From Podospora pseudoanserina (Eukaryota > Ascomycota > Sordariomycetes > Sordariales > Podosporaceae): 64,000 bases of DNA. Shown piece after piece: positions 32,811 to 44,220 of the stretch. The stretch spans positions 2,914,001 through 2,978,000 of the forward strand of contig NC_085925.1 of assembly GCF_035222485.1 (NCBI RefSeq), given 5' to 3'. Within the stretch, counting starts at the first letter, position 1. Each line of letters begins with the position of its first letter. Under the pieces are notes generated by a model. That model made no database searches. It saw nothing but the letters and a program-made list of their open reading frames with translations, and was not told where the DNA came from. The position numbers and the translations under genes are program-made.

Positions 32811-34802
32811 TTTGGATGGTTGATTAGAAGAGTTGGTAAAAGTGGGTTGTTGATGTGTTGTGAGTTTGCTGTGTTGTGTTGTGATTGTGTTGCTGTTGTT
32901 GTTGTTCTGATCTTCCGACTTTACGAAGAGGAACGAATCATTTTATGTCTTCCTGACGATAGTACAGTCCCATGTTCAGGTCTGTGTTATCTTCATTCGG
33001 AACGGTTGACCGATTACAAGCCGTAGTATCTGGCTATAGCCATGGCTCTCCCAGGTCTCTGGACAGCTTCTGGGAGGCTAAGTGTTTCTCGGTTTCCTCA
33101 GGTCATGACCTGCGAACCCTGTGACTGCAGCGCATTGTGCAGTTAAGAATCAGCAATGAATGCATGAAAACAACCTCGAACTTGCATCATCTGTTCCGTC
33201 GGCCGTATAGGTCCAGGCTTGCCTTCTCGGCTAACCTGTCTGGTGCCAGCGGTAGCTAGACCTGAGGCCTGTAACAGGTATGAGAGGATGCCTCTGGCGG
33301 CCATGATGATGTTTCACAACCTATATTTGGAATTGTCCAATGCCAGACGATCTCGGACTTGATATCTCGCACTCAGAGTCGTGTGAAGCCGCGAAGGAAC
33401 CTGATTTGCCGCGGCCCGCAACGAATCCGACGACGCGGCCGAATTCGCGGCCGCCCATGCGGCCTTTGTCGATCGGATATTGTAAATCGATTGACAACAT
33501 TATCAGCAACTCCTAGTGTTATCAGATGGGGATCGTTGAATGGTAGCCACCTAGTCAAACTCTCAACAAACCCCGTCTTCGACACCCAGATGTGTGGCCC
33601 GTGCGCACCCTCCCTTGCCAAGCCCCTGAGCTCTTGAGCTCTTGGGCTCAAGGCACCCATCAACGCAATTCAATTCAATCCGGGGCCAAGATTGGATTGA
33701 ATTGAGCACTGGAATACTGTGATTGTCAAGGGACTTTCCTCCATTCACTTCGAACGGTTACATGACTGCTGGACTTTCTTGATCTTAGGTGTCACCAGTC
33801 AGAGCGAGTCTGATGAACTCAATGAGAGCCAGGTGCAACAGCTGTATGGTGAGCAATGGGGTGTAATTGCCGGCCTTGTCAACAAGGAGGATAGAGACTC
33901 TCAAACTCCATCCTACCTCGTCAACCTCGATACTATGACCGCCTTCTCCACAGTATAAATAATCCGCTCAGAGATAACAACACAATTTCGCTTTCCAGCA
34001 CTATTTTTAGGGCGGTCAAATACGATAATACAACGAGCCGCGGCACGATTGTTGATTTCCTATTAAATCTTTGGATGGGAGCTCCAGCCTTGCGAGCACC
34101 TGATACTCAACACAGGACATTTGCTGAAGGTTTGACAAAGGCTTTTTGGCTAATTATCGACTTGCTAAACATCGGGGGTCAACGGCCATTGAGCCATATT
34201 AGATGGAAGTCAAAGTCCCCCTTGCACAACTTCTTGTTAAGTGCTCAAATTCAACTGTGGTGGATGTTTGACTGTCAATTGCACAGTCGCCCTCCCGTAT
34301 CTAATGAAGATCACCAGTGCCACCCATCAAGGATTATATTTCCTTGGCGAAGGAGGCGAGGTTGGTACGGAGAGAGCGTAGGTATCGGAGATGTGTTTGA
34401 AGCCCTCTTGCTAGTTTCCACCTACGGCAGATGGGACATCCATCGTACGACAACAGACAAGCGCGTTATAAGCAGCTCTACAAGATACAGAACTGCTAGA
34501 AACGCCAGGAGCCTGCCCGATTGGCTTGATCAGGCAACGTTTCATGGCATATCCAAACACCGACATAAACTGTACATCTGATGGCTACGCCAGGGAACCA
34601 TCATGTTGGGGAATGTTTTTATCATCGTATGCGAGGTAAGCGCAACTGGCTGTTTGCAAAAGTATATGGTTTCGTACATCTGACTTTCATTACGATCTAC
34701 AGCGATATTTCACAGTTACAAGACGACGACCTTCCAAGGAAAGATCGGAAATTGAACGACGGCCGCTCCCCGGTATTCCCGCTGATGAGGTCATGACCCT
34801 GG
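32811..34802. other. Long intergenic region
   Basis: No gene is supported. Notable items: GAATTCGCGGCCGC at 33441-33454 within a GC-rich patch, a GAGCTCTTGAGCTCTTGGGCTC microrepeat near 33628, and a perfect hairpin at 33671-33704 (listed separately). Open frames at 33719-33958 and 34075-34581 have no motifs. Confidence 0.4.
33671..33704. repeat. Perfect inverted repeat (hairpin), 11-bp stem
   Basis: CAATTCAATCC at 33671-33681 is followed after 12 bases by its exact reverse complement GGATTGAATTG at 33694-33704. The stem may extend one more base pair. No T-run follows, so a terminator is unlikely. It could be a worn end of a small transposable element or a chance palindrome. Confidence 0.6.
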
Positions 34803-36574
34803 TCAAGCCCAACTCTGCCAATCTTTCCACCACCACTTACTCCCCTCGTCTACCCGCGGCCAGAGGTACCTAAAATGCAACGGCAATCCACCCTTCTCCT
34901 CGACCTTCAGCGGTTCGTTCTCCAAATATTCCTGCAAGATTCTTTGCCGTGTTGACATCTCCCCCCTAATCTCCTTCACCTTCACAACGCCAGGACCATC
35001 ACCGCTGCGTCCACCACCACCAAGACACCTGTCAACAACCCACTGCTTCTGAAGTGCGTGCATCAATGACGCCATCTCATCGTCTTCCCGGCCTACCGGA
35101 TCCTCCCGGTAGGGCCAAGAATCATCACTGAAATGGCGCTGCTCTTTGACCTTACGGACAGTACGCACACTCAAATTGCAACCCCTAGTGCGCACTATCA
35201 TTCTTTGCAGCTTTGGAGAGGAAGCCGCCACGATATCAAAGAACTGCCTTGCCAACTTTCCATCAATCGCTGAGTTGACCATCACGTCCAGAATGTTTTG
35301 GTTGAAGGTGAAGCCTGGGTCTCCCTGCTTCAAGAGCACCGAATCTTCAGACCATTCCCAGCGATGCTGATTCATCGTTCGCATGGTCGGAAGCAACTCC
35401 AGTAGATTAAAGCCGTGCCTCAAAATCGCGCCCTCTGTTGATTGCACCTTTGACTGCTCCTTCTGCTTCTTGCGTGGTTCGATAAAGACTACGCTATGGT
35501 AAACTTCATTGTCGCCATCAAACACTTGGAGTCCCGCGTCGAGCGTGAGGGACAGTCGTTCGATATTAGGGAACTCAGTCCCGATGGCCTTGTACAATGG
35601 GACTTCGTACCTGTCGCCTTTGGAGCGCCTGACTGGGATAGACAGCTTCTGGACGGATGGAAAGATAGCCCCGAGCGCGGCTAGTTCCTCTATGATTTCA
35701 ATAGATCCCCCGAGGACATATAGACCTTCCTCGCCCTCCAGGCCAGGCTCAACGTAGTCCTCATCCCATTCGACAAAGCGGAGGCTGTTGACAGTGTTGA
35801 GAGGGCAGGTCCCAGTTTAAAGGTTTGTTAGGGAAGCAGGACGAAACAAGCATCCCGCAATGGTCAAATTCTCCAACTTAGGGAACAGTGTCGGGAAGTC
35901 TCCTAGACCTTCTAAAAACTCGCGCACAATAAGCCCGCCGACAGCAAGTGTCGTTAAATAGGAGAATAGCCCCTTGCTCTTCACACAGCTGAATTCAGCC
36001 AGTGTAGTGTCGCGTGTCAGGGTCAAACTCTTCAGAGCGCCGAGGTGTAGAGGTAGCTTCATACTCATGACGTCAGGAATGAAGCAGTAGTCTAGCTCAA
36101 GGTGGTCGATGACTAGTAGCTTTGTCGTTGGCTTTCCGTTGTATAGTGGCTGTGGCAAAGGAGAGTTCGAGTCAGAATTCCAGTCTAGGGCACCGGGACA
36201 GGAGCGAATAAGGGGGGCGCGAAGGCGAATCTCTCTGATGATGTGGGTGAATGTGATATTCCTCAGCATTAGACAAAGCACTTCGTACTGGCGGCTGCGT
36301 GACTCTCTCAACGCATTGGGATTCCCCAAAGAATTCACTTCAACTGTATCGTTGAGCTAACTTAGTGAAGGCATGGCGAGGTAATCAGAGCGTACTCGTG
36401 AGAATCCAGTATTCTAGGGTTCCTGTCCAGCATCCGTAGCCTGAAAGTGTGTAAATGGAGACGAACCGTGTGACTCTTTTCGTGAAGGGCTCGTAGCAAG
36501 CAAGGTCCAAACTGCATTGGGCATTGGTAAACCAAATCACCGAGTCCTGATAGCTTAGAGATCAAATCAGCCAA
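34803..36574 (-). pseudogene. F-box/leucine-rich-type gene relic, copy A
   Basis: Paralogue of the gene at 40977-43197. Seen: ADLISKLSGLGDLVYQCP and MQFGPCLLRALHEKSHT open the relic, then HTFRLRML and SPCLH. A middle block contains DHLELDYCFIPDVMSMKLP and FPKLENLTIAGC, which look like leucine-rich repeats. The end has FPNIERLSLTLDAGLQVF, MVNSAIDGKLARQFFDIV, LQKQWVVDRCL and KWWWKDWQSWA. The blocks match copy B in order. An in-frame TAA at 35817 separates parts that otherwise share a frame, and the frame changes between about 36340 and 36362. The F-box start found in copy B is not recognisable here. Proteins of this class usually recruit targets to SCF ubiquitin ligases, but none can be inferred for this relic. 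Confidence 0.65.
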
Positions 36575-36882
36575 AGGGTTGCCACGCCCAGTCTGCGTCG
36601 TAAATCACTCTCGCGAGATCTGTGCCGTAGTAATTCCATAGTTCTTAATCAGTGCCAGCGATCTCACCGCCGAAATCTGAATAGTCCGGGATTCCGTGAA
36701 ACCTTGTATCAGAATGTGCCGGATCTCACCGTGTACCTACTTTAAGGCCGCCAGAATGAATGCGACTTGACCGGTGTCTTCTTCACTATCCGCCCTAACT
36801 GTCGTCCAATCTGCTCGAAAGCCGCATGTCGTGGAAATTTTTATCCCTTCAAATACGTTAGCCCCGTAACGACATGTACAAT

Positions 36883-38145
36883 ATGCAGCTGGACACCGAC
36901 TTGACTGTTGGTAACGACATGTCGTTCAGCCTTCAAGTTCCTCGCTATTACAGCACTCAGAGCTTTTCTCACGAAAGCTGCCTCTTCTGAAATTACCAGA
37001 ATTGGCCCTCGTGGTCCAAGCAACAGTTGGATAGATACCTTCACACAACGTTAATTACGACCGCAGCTACGCCGATCAACGGTTCCCAGCCAGTCGTGTG
37101 CACCGACTGATAAACGACACACATCTGGACGAGAGAACGGTGGCAAACCAGTCGAGGATGGGAAAAGGAATCGGATCGTTCCAAATAGGCACCAATGACG
37201 TTCACGGCTGCACCGTTATTACCATCATCGGCAACAGAGCTGTTTGGATGGCTCATTTTTGGGAGGCGGACTGGGGGGAAGAGGGCTGGGAGATTCTATT
37301 CCAAAACACGCCCTTCTTCATTGAAGAGTTTCGGCAAGTATTTTTCTTCGTTCCATTTACCACCTCTTTGTTCCCCTATTTCTCATATCGCCGGCCGCTC
37401 AACGACACTCCAGGTGTGGGCATCGAACGCCGCTAACTCTCTGCGTCAGACACAAAATTCTCTGGCCCATCACTGGCGGTGGTCCAGTCGGCCCCGACGT
37501 CGAGGTTCTTGACCCCAACCTCTTCAACAGGCCTGACGACCAAACCCGGGTCTTCATTTACACCCCAATAAGCCTGCGCTGGAATCCCGATACGAAGCCA
37601 ACTCGAAACGACTTGCAGTTCAAGTACAGAATTGAAGAAGTTACGAACGCAATCCTGACAAGGATTCCAGGCGCCCAGGCAACGATTTGCGGCTACATCT
37701 TCTTGGTGTATGAAATGACGTACAATTACTACCCCACACTGTTTCCCACAGGGGAGGTGAGACATGAGTTCCAAGTCCACGGTCCAGACGCAGCAATGGC
37801 TGGAAAAACTGCCCGGGGATCCATCATGTTTCAGTAAGTCCAAATTATATCAACCCAGATCCTCCCCTTGGGCCTTCGACGGAGCTAACAATTCGACTTT
37901 TCCTCCTGCGCAGATATGATGGCACACATACTGGGCGAAATTGGCGTTTATTCATCGAGCACCGGATATATAGAAAGGGAGATTCTCAAGGACTCAACCA
38001 CTACGAGTGTGAGATGGCAGCCATCAATGGAGGTGCGCTCTGGATACCGGTTGAGGATGTCAACTCAAATCGAAGAAGCATGCCAAAGTTCCAGGGGCCA
38101 GACCTCAGCATACCTGCTTCTTCGGTCCCTCAACCAGGTACCTGA
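36883..38145 (+). pseudogene. Fungal family with VHGCTV core, front half broken
   Basis: Function unknown; proteins with a VHGCTVI..WMAHFWE core recur in fungi. Seen: MSFSLQVPRYYSTQS and INGSQPVVCTD at the front, LINDTHLDERTVANQS, TNDVHGCTVITIIGNRAVWM and AHFWEADW in the core, then GGGPVGPDVEVLDPNLF, QTRVFIYTPISLRWNPD, AQATICGYIFLVYE and GKTARGSIMFQ. A clean intron at 37834-37913 leads to the last exon, ending at 38145 with YDGTHTGRNWRLFIEHRIYR. TGA at 36988-36990, a frame change near 37108 and a poor join near 37336-37440 disrupt the front. From about 37473 to the end it is intact. A shorter functional product cannot be excluded. Confidence 0.6.
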
Positions 38146-38347
38146 AACTCATACCGCTTCTATTCATACCGGCAACCTCCTCGGGGCAATCTCACCGGTC
38201 CCATCGCTGGCTTTTGAGATACGGCTCTGGCACAATTCTGCACAGAAAAAGAAATTGCCGACAACAATCGCGCACCCACACACAGTGACGATCGCAGGCT
38301 ATCTTCAGTCAGGACTTCGTCATACATTACCCCCTGGAATCAAAATC

Positions 38348-39059
38348 TCAACTCACGATTGTTGTATACTCCGCCAGGGAAGCATCAAAAACCGGCGTCA
38401 ACAAATGTATCGCGTACCCAACCAAGAATAAAACCCAAGAATAGCTCATGAGCATAGTCGGGCACTGCCAAAACCAGACCATCTTGCGACTGATCCCCCG
38501 ATGGAACATCCTATCCCCTGGCCCTGGCGGGGCAGGAGGTTGCAGGAATAAACAGAGGCATATCGCCAGGTCGGCATCGCTGAGCTCGTCACTCGAGTTC
38601 TCGGGAAGACGACGAAGAAGCCGTTGGTGCGCCGAGCTGATCAGTGCAAAGAAGGAGAGGAATAAACTCCAGTTCCAGAGCATCTTGGCCACCCAGATTG
38701 TTCTTTCTGTCGAGGGCCAGGAGAAGACGCCTATGACTGCTGCTCCGGAGAGCGCTGCCTAGGGAGACCATGTCAGCGCCGTACGATTCCATGGCTTTTG
38801 GGTGTGAGGCACTGACTGCTCCTTGTACAAATCTCAGCTCCTCTGATTTAGTCTTACGGAAACGAACCAGTGCTGCGATGACTCCATCCTTGTCCTCGCG
38901 AAGGTTTTGGTTGCGCTGGATGCAATGCATTGGCTGGACGGTGTGATAGCGCAAAGCTCCGGAATAGCTGAAGGCAAAGATCCGGAAGAAGATGCTTCTG
39001 GGGACTGCGTTACAGTTATCTGGTGGACCTGAGTCCCGGGTGTTAGGTGATCTATCCAT
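38348..39059 (-). CDS. Small two-helix membrane protein of unknown function
   Basis: Seen: exons 38817-39059 and 38348-38758 with a GTCAGT donor and CCTAG acceptor, 217 residues, no stops. The N-terminal half is soluble and basic, with ALRYHTVQPMHCIQRNQNL and VRFRKTKSEELRFVQGA. A hydrophobic stretch ALSGAAVIGVFSWPS and then LWNWSLFLSFFALISSAHQR form the first membrane part, and PTMLMSYSWVLFLVGYAIHL the last. The middle segment is LPENSSDELSDADLAICL. This pattern (soluble start, helix, short loop, helix) is common in fungal lineage-specific membrane proteins. No function can be given. ATG at 39059 is the first in frame and is followed by coding-like sequence. Confidence 0.7.
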
Positions 39060-39743
39060 GTTGATACAACTAGAGTCTAGTGTAAAAAGTAGCTTTAAAA
39101 GGCCAATGATGAAAAATTGTGCTGTGCTGGTGCCTTTTTGATAACTGGCAAGGCTTTAGTATATTATTATCGATTTCGGGCTTGTATGTTACCACTCCCC
39201 GATACGTTTCGGATTTAGCTAGTTACATGTATCTTGACTCCGAGATAGAATGACCTTGAGCCGCTTGGGGGCCGGTGGCGGAGATCTACACGTCGTAAAG
39301 TACGCGCGTACACTGTGTAACAGCAAGGCTGTCTCGACGTATAAGGAGCCAAAGGGCATCGCCACCACTTGAGCCTCGCCCTCACCTGCACGTTGTGATT
39401 GCGATCCTGAATTCTGCCAAGTCCTAGGAAGGAATTACATCCGCGATCAACATTATCTGGTGGAGGCGTAGCTGTACTACCTATGAATCATATCCAGTCA
39501 TCAGATCAGGCCACACGTCTGGGCACTTACTAGGATTGGCCTGTTCGGTTTCAAGATATGGGCATGATGTCGTCTCACATCCTGAAAAGGTCCCAAAGCA
39601 GCGCAGCCTTGTCTCTGCGAAGAGCATAAAATCAATCCACAATCTCGGGGGTTTTCTGACAGTCAATCCACCATACCATCACCACCACTACCCATCGACA
39701 CAGTTGCAAACCATTGAACTAGCGATATCCGCCCTACATCACT
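39060..39743. other. Divergent intergenic region
   Basis: Shared upstream region of the two-helix membrane protein (minus) and the papain-like protein (plus). No gene is supported. Confidence 0.5.
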
Positions 39744-40602
39744 ATGACAGAGGAACAGCGAGATGTCTATCTTTACAGGCGGCCCATTACTAGCCTTGCC
39801 AAAGTCCCCGTGCTCAACAAATGGGCCTTTGCCTCCATCAACCACTGGGCAGTCTGCGTTGGCGAAACATGCTACGAGGTTGCCCGCATCCACGGCCACC
39901 ACCCAACGGGGAAATCTCACGACATACGCGTCCTTACCAAGGCAGAATGGATTCAGTATGCCCAACAACAAAAGCTTGCCTACCAATATGCGAATTACGG
40001 GAAATGCAATGCCAAATGGAAGGATGACGACATCAAGGAATGCGGTAAGTACAGATCCACCTACCTACCTATAGCCTTTTGCCATGACTTGTGCATGCTC
40101 AGGCTGCTGACCAATTTCCCTCACCTTCATAGCGGACGACATATGGGAACGAATCTTCGACGGAACCTATGAAAACTTCGAATCGAACTGCCAAGAATTC
40201 GCCCATTTGCTTATGCGGTGCATTGTCGACGATCTGCGTGAAGACACAATCCCAAGACGGTGGCAGGAATACAACCCGGATGGTCTCGTACCGGCAACAC
40301 TGATGGGGGGAGGGCCTGGTATCACAATAGGCACAATGGGCGCGGCCAAGGGGACGGCAGTGGCTGCGACAACAGGTGCAGGTGTAATAACCATGACGGA
40401 TCTCGTTGCCACGTGGGGCATCCTGACGGGAATCTCGGCAGTGGTTGCCTTTTCGTCATATATATACAAGAAGCACAAACGACACAAAAAGAGCACGGCA
40501 GTGGTCAGGGAGTGGCACTCTGCAATGAAGACCACAACCAGGAAAGGATGGCGTCGGGTCTTTTCCAGGAGCTCGTGGCGTCGCATGTGGGATGAACTCT
40601 GA
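39744..40602 (+). CDS. Permuted papain-like (LRAT/PPPDE-type) protein with C-terminal membrane anchor
   Basis: Possible cysteine hydrolase or acyltransferase. Seen: exons 39744-40044 and 40133-40602 give 256 residues. WAFASINHWAVCVGETCYEV near residues 27-46 holds a candidate catalytic His. After the intron, FESNCQEFAHLLM holds a candidate Cys. His first and NCxxF later is the order of circularly permuted papain folds such as LRAT/H-rev107 and PPPDE domains. A Gly/Thr-rich hydrophobic stretch (TMGAAKGTAVAATTGAGVIT) and DLVATWGILTGISAVVAFSS form one or two membrane helices, followed by a basic Lys/Arg tail. This layout matches membrane-tethered lipid-modifying enzymes, but the assignment is by motif only. 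The frame is intact and splice phase exact. Confidence 0.7.
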
Positions 40603-40976
40603 TTAGCGGTAACGTTTGCTGGAAAGTAACTATCTCCCTCCTCATTGTATGTCTAGGTAGAGAGCTCAACAATCAAGTCTCATAACCACATCGTTCAGCA
40701 ACTTTAAAGGTGTGAAAAAGAATTGGAAAGTTATGAACCATCGAAGGCGGTCCCTGGAGCTATCTGGTAAAGTTTGGCCAAGGTGGGTTACTACTGTTTT
40801 AGGTTAAGGTTCACGCACAAAGCTAAGTTTTCTCATTGAACTCCCTGATCCCAACACTTCTTTTCGCTGACAGGCACTATTTCACTGCTCGCCATTTGAT
40901 GTTTCCTGCACCGGCACGGCTACATCCCGAAAAACATCTCTCCGATTCGACAGTCACGAACTCTTTACCCTTCAGC
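40603..40976. other. Intergenic spacer
   Basis: Region between the papain-like gene and F-box copy B. AT-rich in parts, with no gene seen. Confidence 0.5.
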
Positions 40977-43197
40977 ATGGCTTTGAAAAAGCTCCCCCTG
41001 GAGTTGCAGACACGTATTTGCGAACTGTTGGAGGATCATCGTGATAGTCTGGTATCGCTCTCCTTGGCGAACCGGCATTTTCGGGCGGTTGCCAATACGT
41101 GCCTGCTGAACCGTTTGACCTTCAATGCCACAACTGATGGTCTTGAGGAATTGGTCGAAGGTTGCTCCCGGTTCCTCCGCCAGAATGACGGCTTCCGTCA
41201 CGTCCGAATTCTCGTTGTCCTTGGCTCAACCGTCGAGAGCGAGAACCTCACCGCCAATGGATCACAAAGGGTATATTTTGGGCGAGGCCCCTTTGATGAA
41301 GTCAAGCAAGACAGATTCTATAGGTTTCCTTATTACTGGCTGACGTTGAACAGCCCACCGGCGCCGCCCGCCCGGCATGGCATACCGCCTCATGCCTGGC
41401 AGAGTGCTGACCGGTGGGACAAGAATTGGCAGCCATTGGCCAACTTCATCAGCTTGTTACCAGGACTGACTGACCTCATATACAAAGCGATGGAGTAGTT
41501 TCCACCATGCCTGTTGCGCGCCATTGAAAGCAAGAGCACGATATCACGCTGTGTGACACGGCTTCACCATTGCACTTTTCGGCTGCGGATGCTGGAAGCT
41601 GCCGCGGCAGCCGAGCATCGTTCACGTGGCCTGCGCACTACCTATTCTTACGAAGATGTCCCAACTCCCACAGTACCCGTTGCCGATCCTCCCGAATTGA
41701 ATATCATCCGATCTCCCTGTCTCTATAGCCTGTGTTTGGCTAACGACAAATCCTAGATCGGCCCCGGGCCAAATGGGGGGTATAGCAGGGTTAATGGCAT
41801 GTACCCGGAGATAATGAAACAAATTTTGCAGACCGAAGGACTTGCCCCGAATCTAGGCGAGATCATCTTGTATCCACACATCTATTCGGCGGTAATGGCA
41901 TCACCCAGAAGTGGAATTAAGCTGGCAAGGACACTCGGCAATGCTTTTCGACGTCCGCATCCTCTGGCTATAAAATGGCTCACGTTTCTGGATCTCACCG
42001 ACTCCATCCCAGCTCAAATCTGTCAACTACTGGATCTCAGAGCTTTGGAGACTCTCGAACTTACCTGGCCTCAGGGTGAACAGGGGGTGGTATTCTCTGA
42101 AACCGTACGTTTCCCTTCCCTGACCACGCTCTTGGTGGACTTGTCTTTATGCATAGGAACTGCATTCCCAAGAGGGAGTGCTCAGGTCAAACACTTCATC
42201 AGCGCTCATCCACAGCTCAAGCATTTACATGTTGGCAGATGGGATTGGTCATTCGCGTCGTTTGTAGGAGAGGACCACCATGGAATGAATGGTGTTTCCA
42301 AAAATGGAGACCTTGTGCTTTCAAAACGAGCGACGTCCTGATTTGTGTCACGTCTGGAGCTCACTGAGTTCCGCCCGTGAAATCGAAGGCCTGGGTGCCC
42401 TGTACCCCAACGTCAAGCGCCTGGCCCTTCCTGTGCACGAGTCAAGGGGCAACAGAGCCGAAGTTGCGTTGTATCAAACCATTGGGCACAGCTTCCCCAA
42501 GCTTCGGCATCTTTCGCTCCACCTGGATGCGTCATCGAGGCGGGTGGACATGATTGTTCCGCCGCAGTTAATCCCACTTGCAAAAGTCCCAGAATTCCAG
42601 TGTTGTAGTGCACGTGGGTGCTCGGAAGGGGAAGCCATTCGCCCTTTTGAGGAACGAGCCCCTCACGATGCGCTTGGAATGACCTAGAGGGGACTGACGA
42701 ACGGAGATATCATGGATTTCATGGTGAACTGCGCGCTTGATAGCAAACTCGCTAAGCAGATCTTTTTGGCAGTGTCATCTGCGTCACTGGAAACCATGGT
42801 TGTGCGGAGTGGGGGGCTGATCACTACTTCTAGACACGCGGATGGAATTGTGTCTACTGGGCTCGGAACAGGAAGGGCTCTGGGGTTGGGTTCCATGCAG
42901 TTTGGGATGGAACATTACATTGCGGGTCTGCAGCGCCACTGGGTGGTCGAGAAGTACTTTTCTGATTGGAAGAAGGAGAAGTTGGGGATCAAAGAGATAA
43001 GGATACTGGACGATCGGAAGCTGCATCTAGATTCGGATTATTGGGATGGAGTTACTGCCGGAGTGGGTGAGGGAGTTGAAAACGCTTTGTTGAGATGTTT
43101 CAGGAAGCTGTGGTCTCCAAAGGAGGGGAGCCGAGGATTGTGGGAAGAGTGGGAGAGTAGGGATTTACGTGGATTCGAGGGAGTAGAGACTACATAG
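40977..43197 (+). pseudogene. F-box/leucine-rich-type gene, copy B, decayed
   Basis: Seen: ATG at 40977 starts MALKKLPLELQTRICELLED and SLVSLSLANRHFRAVAN, a clear F-box. There follow WQPLANFISLLPGLTDLIYK, FPPCLLRAIESKST, HCTFRLRMLEAA, IIRSPCLYSLCL, leucine-rich blocks (ALETLELTWPQ, HPQLKHLHVGRW, FPKLRHLSLHLDA) and an end with MVNCALDSKLAKQIF and LQRHWVVEKYFSDW. The order matches copy A. Three in-frame TAG codons (41497, 41752 and 42685) and one frame change near 42290 break it. At the first TAG, copy A has CAG (Gln), so that stop fits a C-to-T change. Family role: substrate adaptor of SCF ubiquitin ligases. It is more complete than copy A at the 5' end. Confidence 0.85.
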
Positions 43198-43234
43198 GAA
43201 GCCATCTGTTAAAGCGTCCTAACTTGGTATTTAC

Positions 43235-43560
43235 CTACTCAACCTTCACAACCACCTTCCCAAAGTGTGACCCACTCGCCAGATACTTCATCGCCTCAAC
43301 CGCCTCCTCAAACCCAAACGAACGATCCACCACCGGCCTGATATGATGCCTCTCATAGAACCGACACATCTCCTCGAACCTATCCCCCGGGCCGTTGATA
43401 ATCCCCTTCAACGTCACCGTCCACCGCAGGGCCAAAGATTCAAATTCGGCCTTGCCTCGCCAGCTTCATCCTCCCGCCCAGAGACATACCCAATGCACGG
43501 TATCAACCCCCCAAACCCGATGCAGTCAAGAGACTTGTACTCGTGGCACGACGTCGTTGA
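43235..43560 (-). pseudogene. C-terminal stub of zinc-type alcohol dehydrogenase (MDR)
   Basis: Seen: SLDCIGFGGLIPCIGYVSG, then in another frame ALRWTVTLKGIINGPGDRFE, CRFYERHHIRPVVDRSFGFE and AMKYLASGSHFGKVVVKVE. The last is the usual C-terminus of medium-chain dehydrogenase/reductases. The N-terminal catalytic and most of the nucleotide-binding domain are absent upstream, and the frame changes near 43435. It is a truncated relic of about 110 residues. Confidence 0.7.
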
Positions 43561-44220
43561 GATGGCTGATGAAACGGTAACAGGCAGAAAACACATGTGT
43601 GGGCTGCATCGTCCGGCTGATCAAGAGGTCACCGCATATCACCACCCGCGAGACATGATTTCGCTCTGCCTCCGCAACGATCCATCGCCCCGTTTGCCGT
43701 ACTCTATCCAAGTCTTGATGCTTGAAGTGGAGGGCGCTAAGTAAAAGCCATCGCCGCGTGCGAACCGAGGTTATACGCATGATTACTGAACATGGAATGG
43801 TTAGAGTTTTCGATGGATGTAATCAACGGGCTATCATGAAGTTCAGCGTGCTGTTCGAGCTGTGCTGATATCTTGGCCGGTTCGTTGTCCAGTGCAAACG
43901 CAAGTCTGTCACCCCGCATTGTGCCCCTGTGTTGTTGGTAGAAAATGGCCCATTGAAGCCTCAGACGTATCATGTACTGGCAGGAATGGAAGAGGTTGAA
44001 ACGAAACTCTTAATCTTTACAACACAACAAAAACGAAAATCAGATGGGGAGTTTGTCGGACTTCTGTCGATATAAGGTGGTAGGTACTAAACACGTACCA
44101 AGATATCCCCGCCACAGCAAAAGCCAGCGCTGTGACCCCACCCCCCTGCAGCTCAGCACTGCTCAGCGCCGCCCCTATTCCCCCAAAGGTTCAACTCACC
44201 ATCTGCGTTACCCTACCTAC
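43561..44220. other. Intergenic, no gene supported
   Basis: Upstream of the dehydrogenase stub and downstream of the membrane protein. Short open frames on both strands lack motifs. Confidence 0.4.

Noticed and set aside
33441-33454. EcoRI/NotI linker-like sequence GAATTCGCGGCCGC
   Set aside because: It matches a common cloning adaptor core, but it sits inside a longer native GC-rich patch with no vector sequence around it, so coincidence is more likely than contamination.
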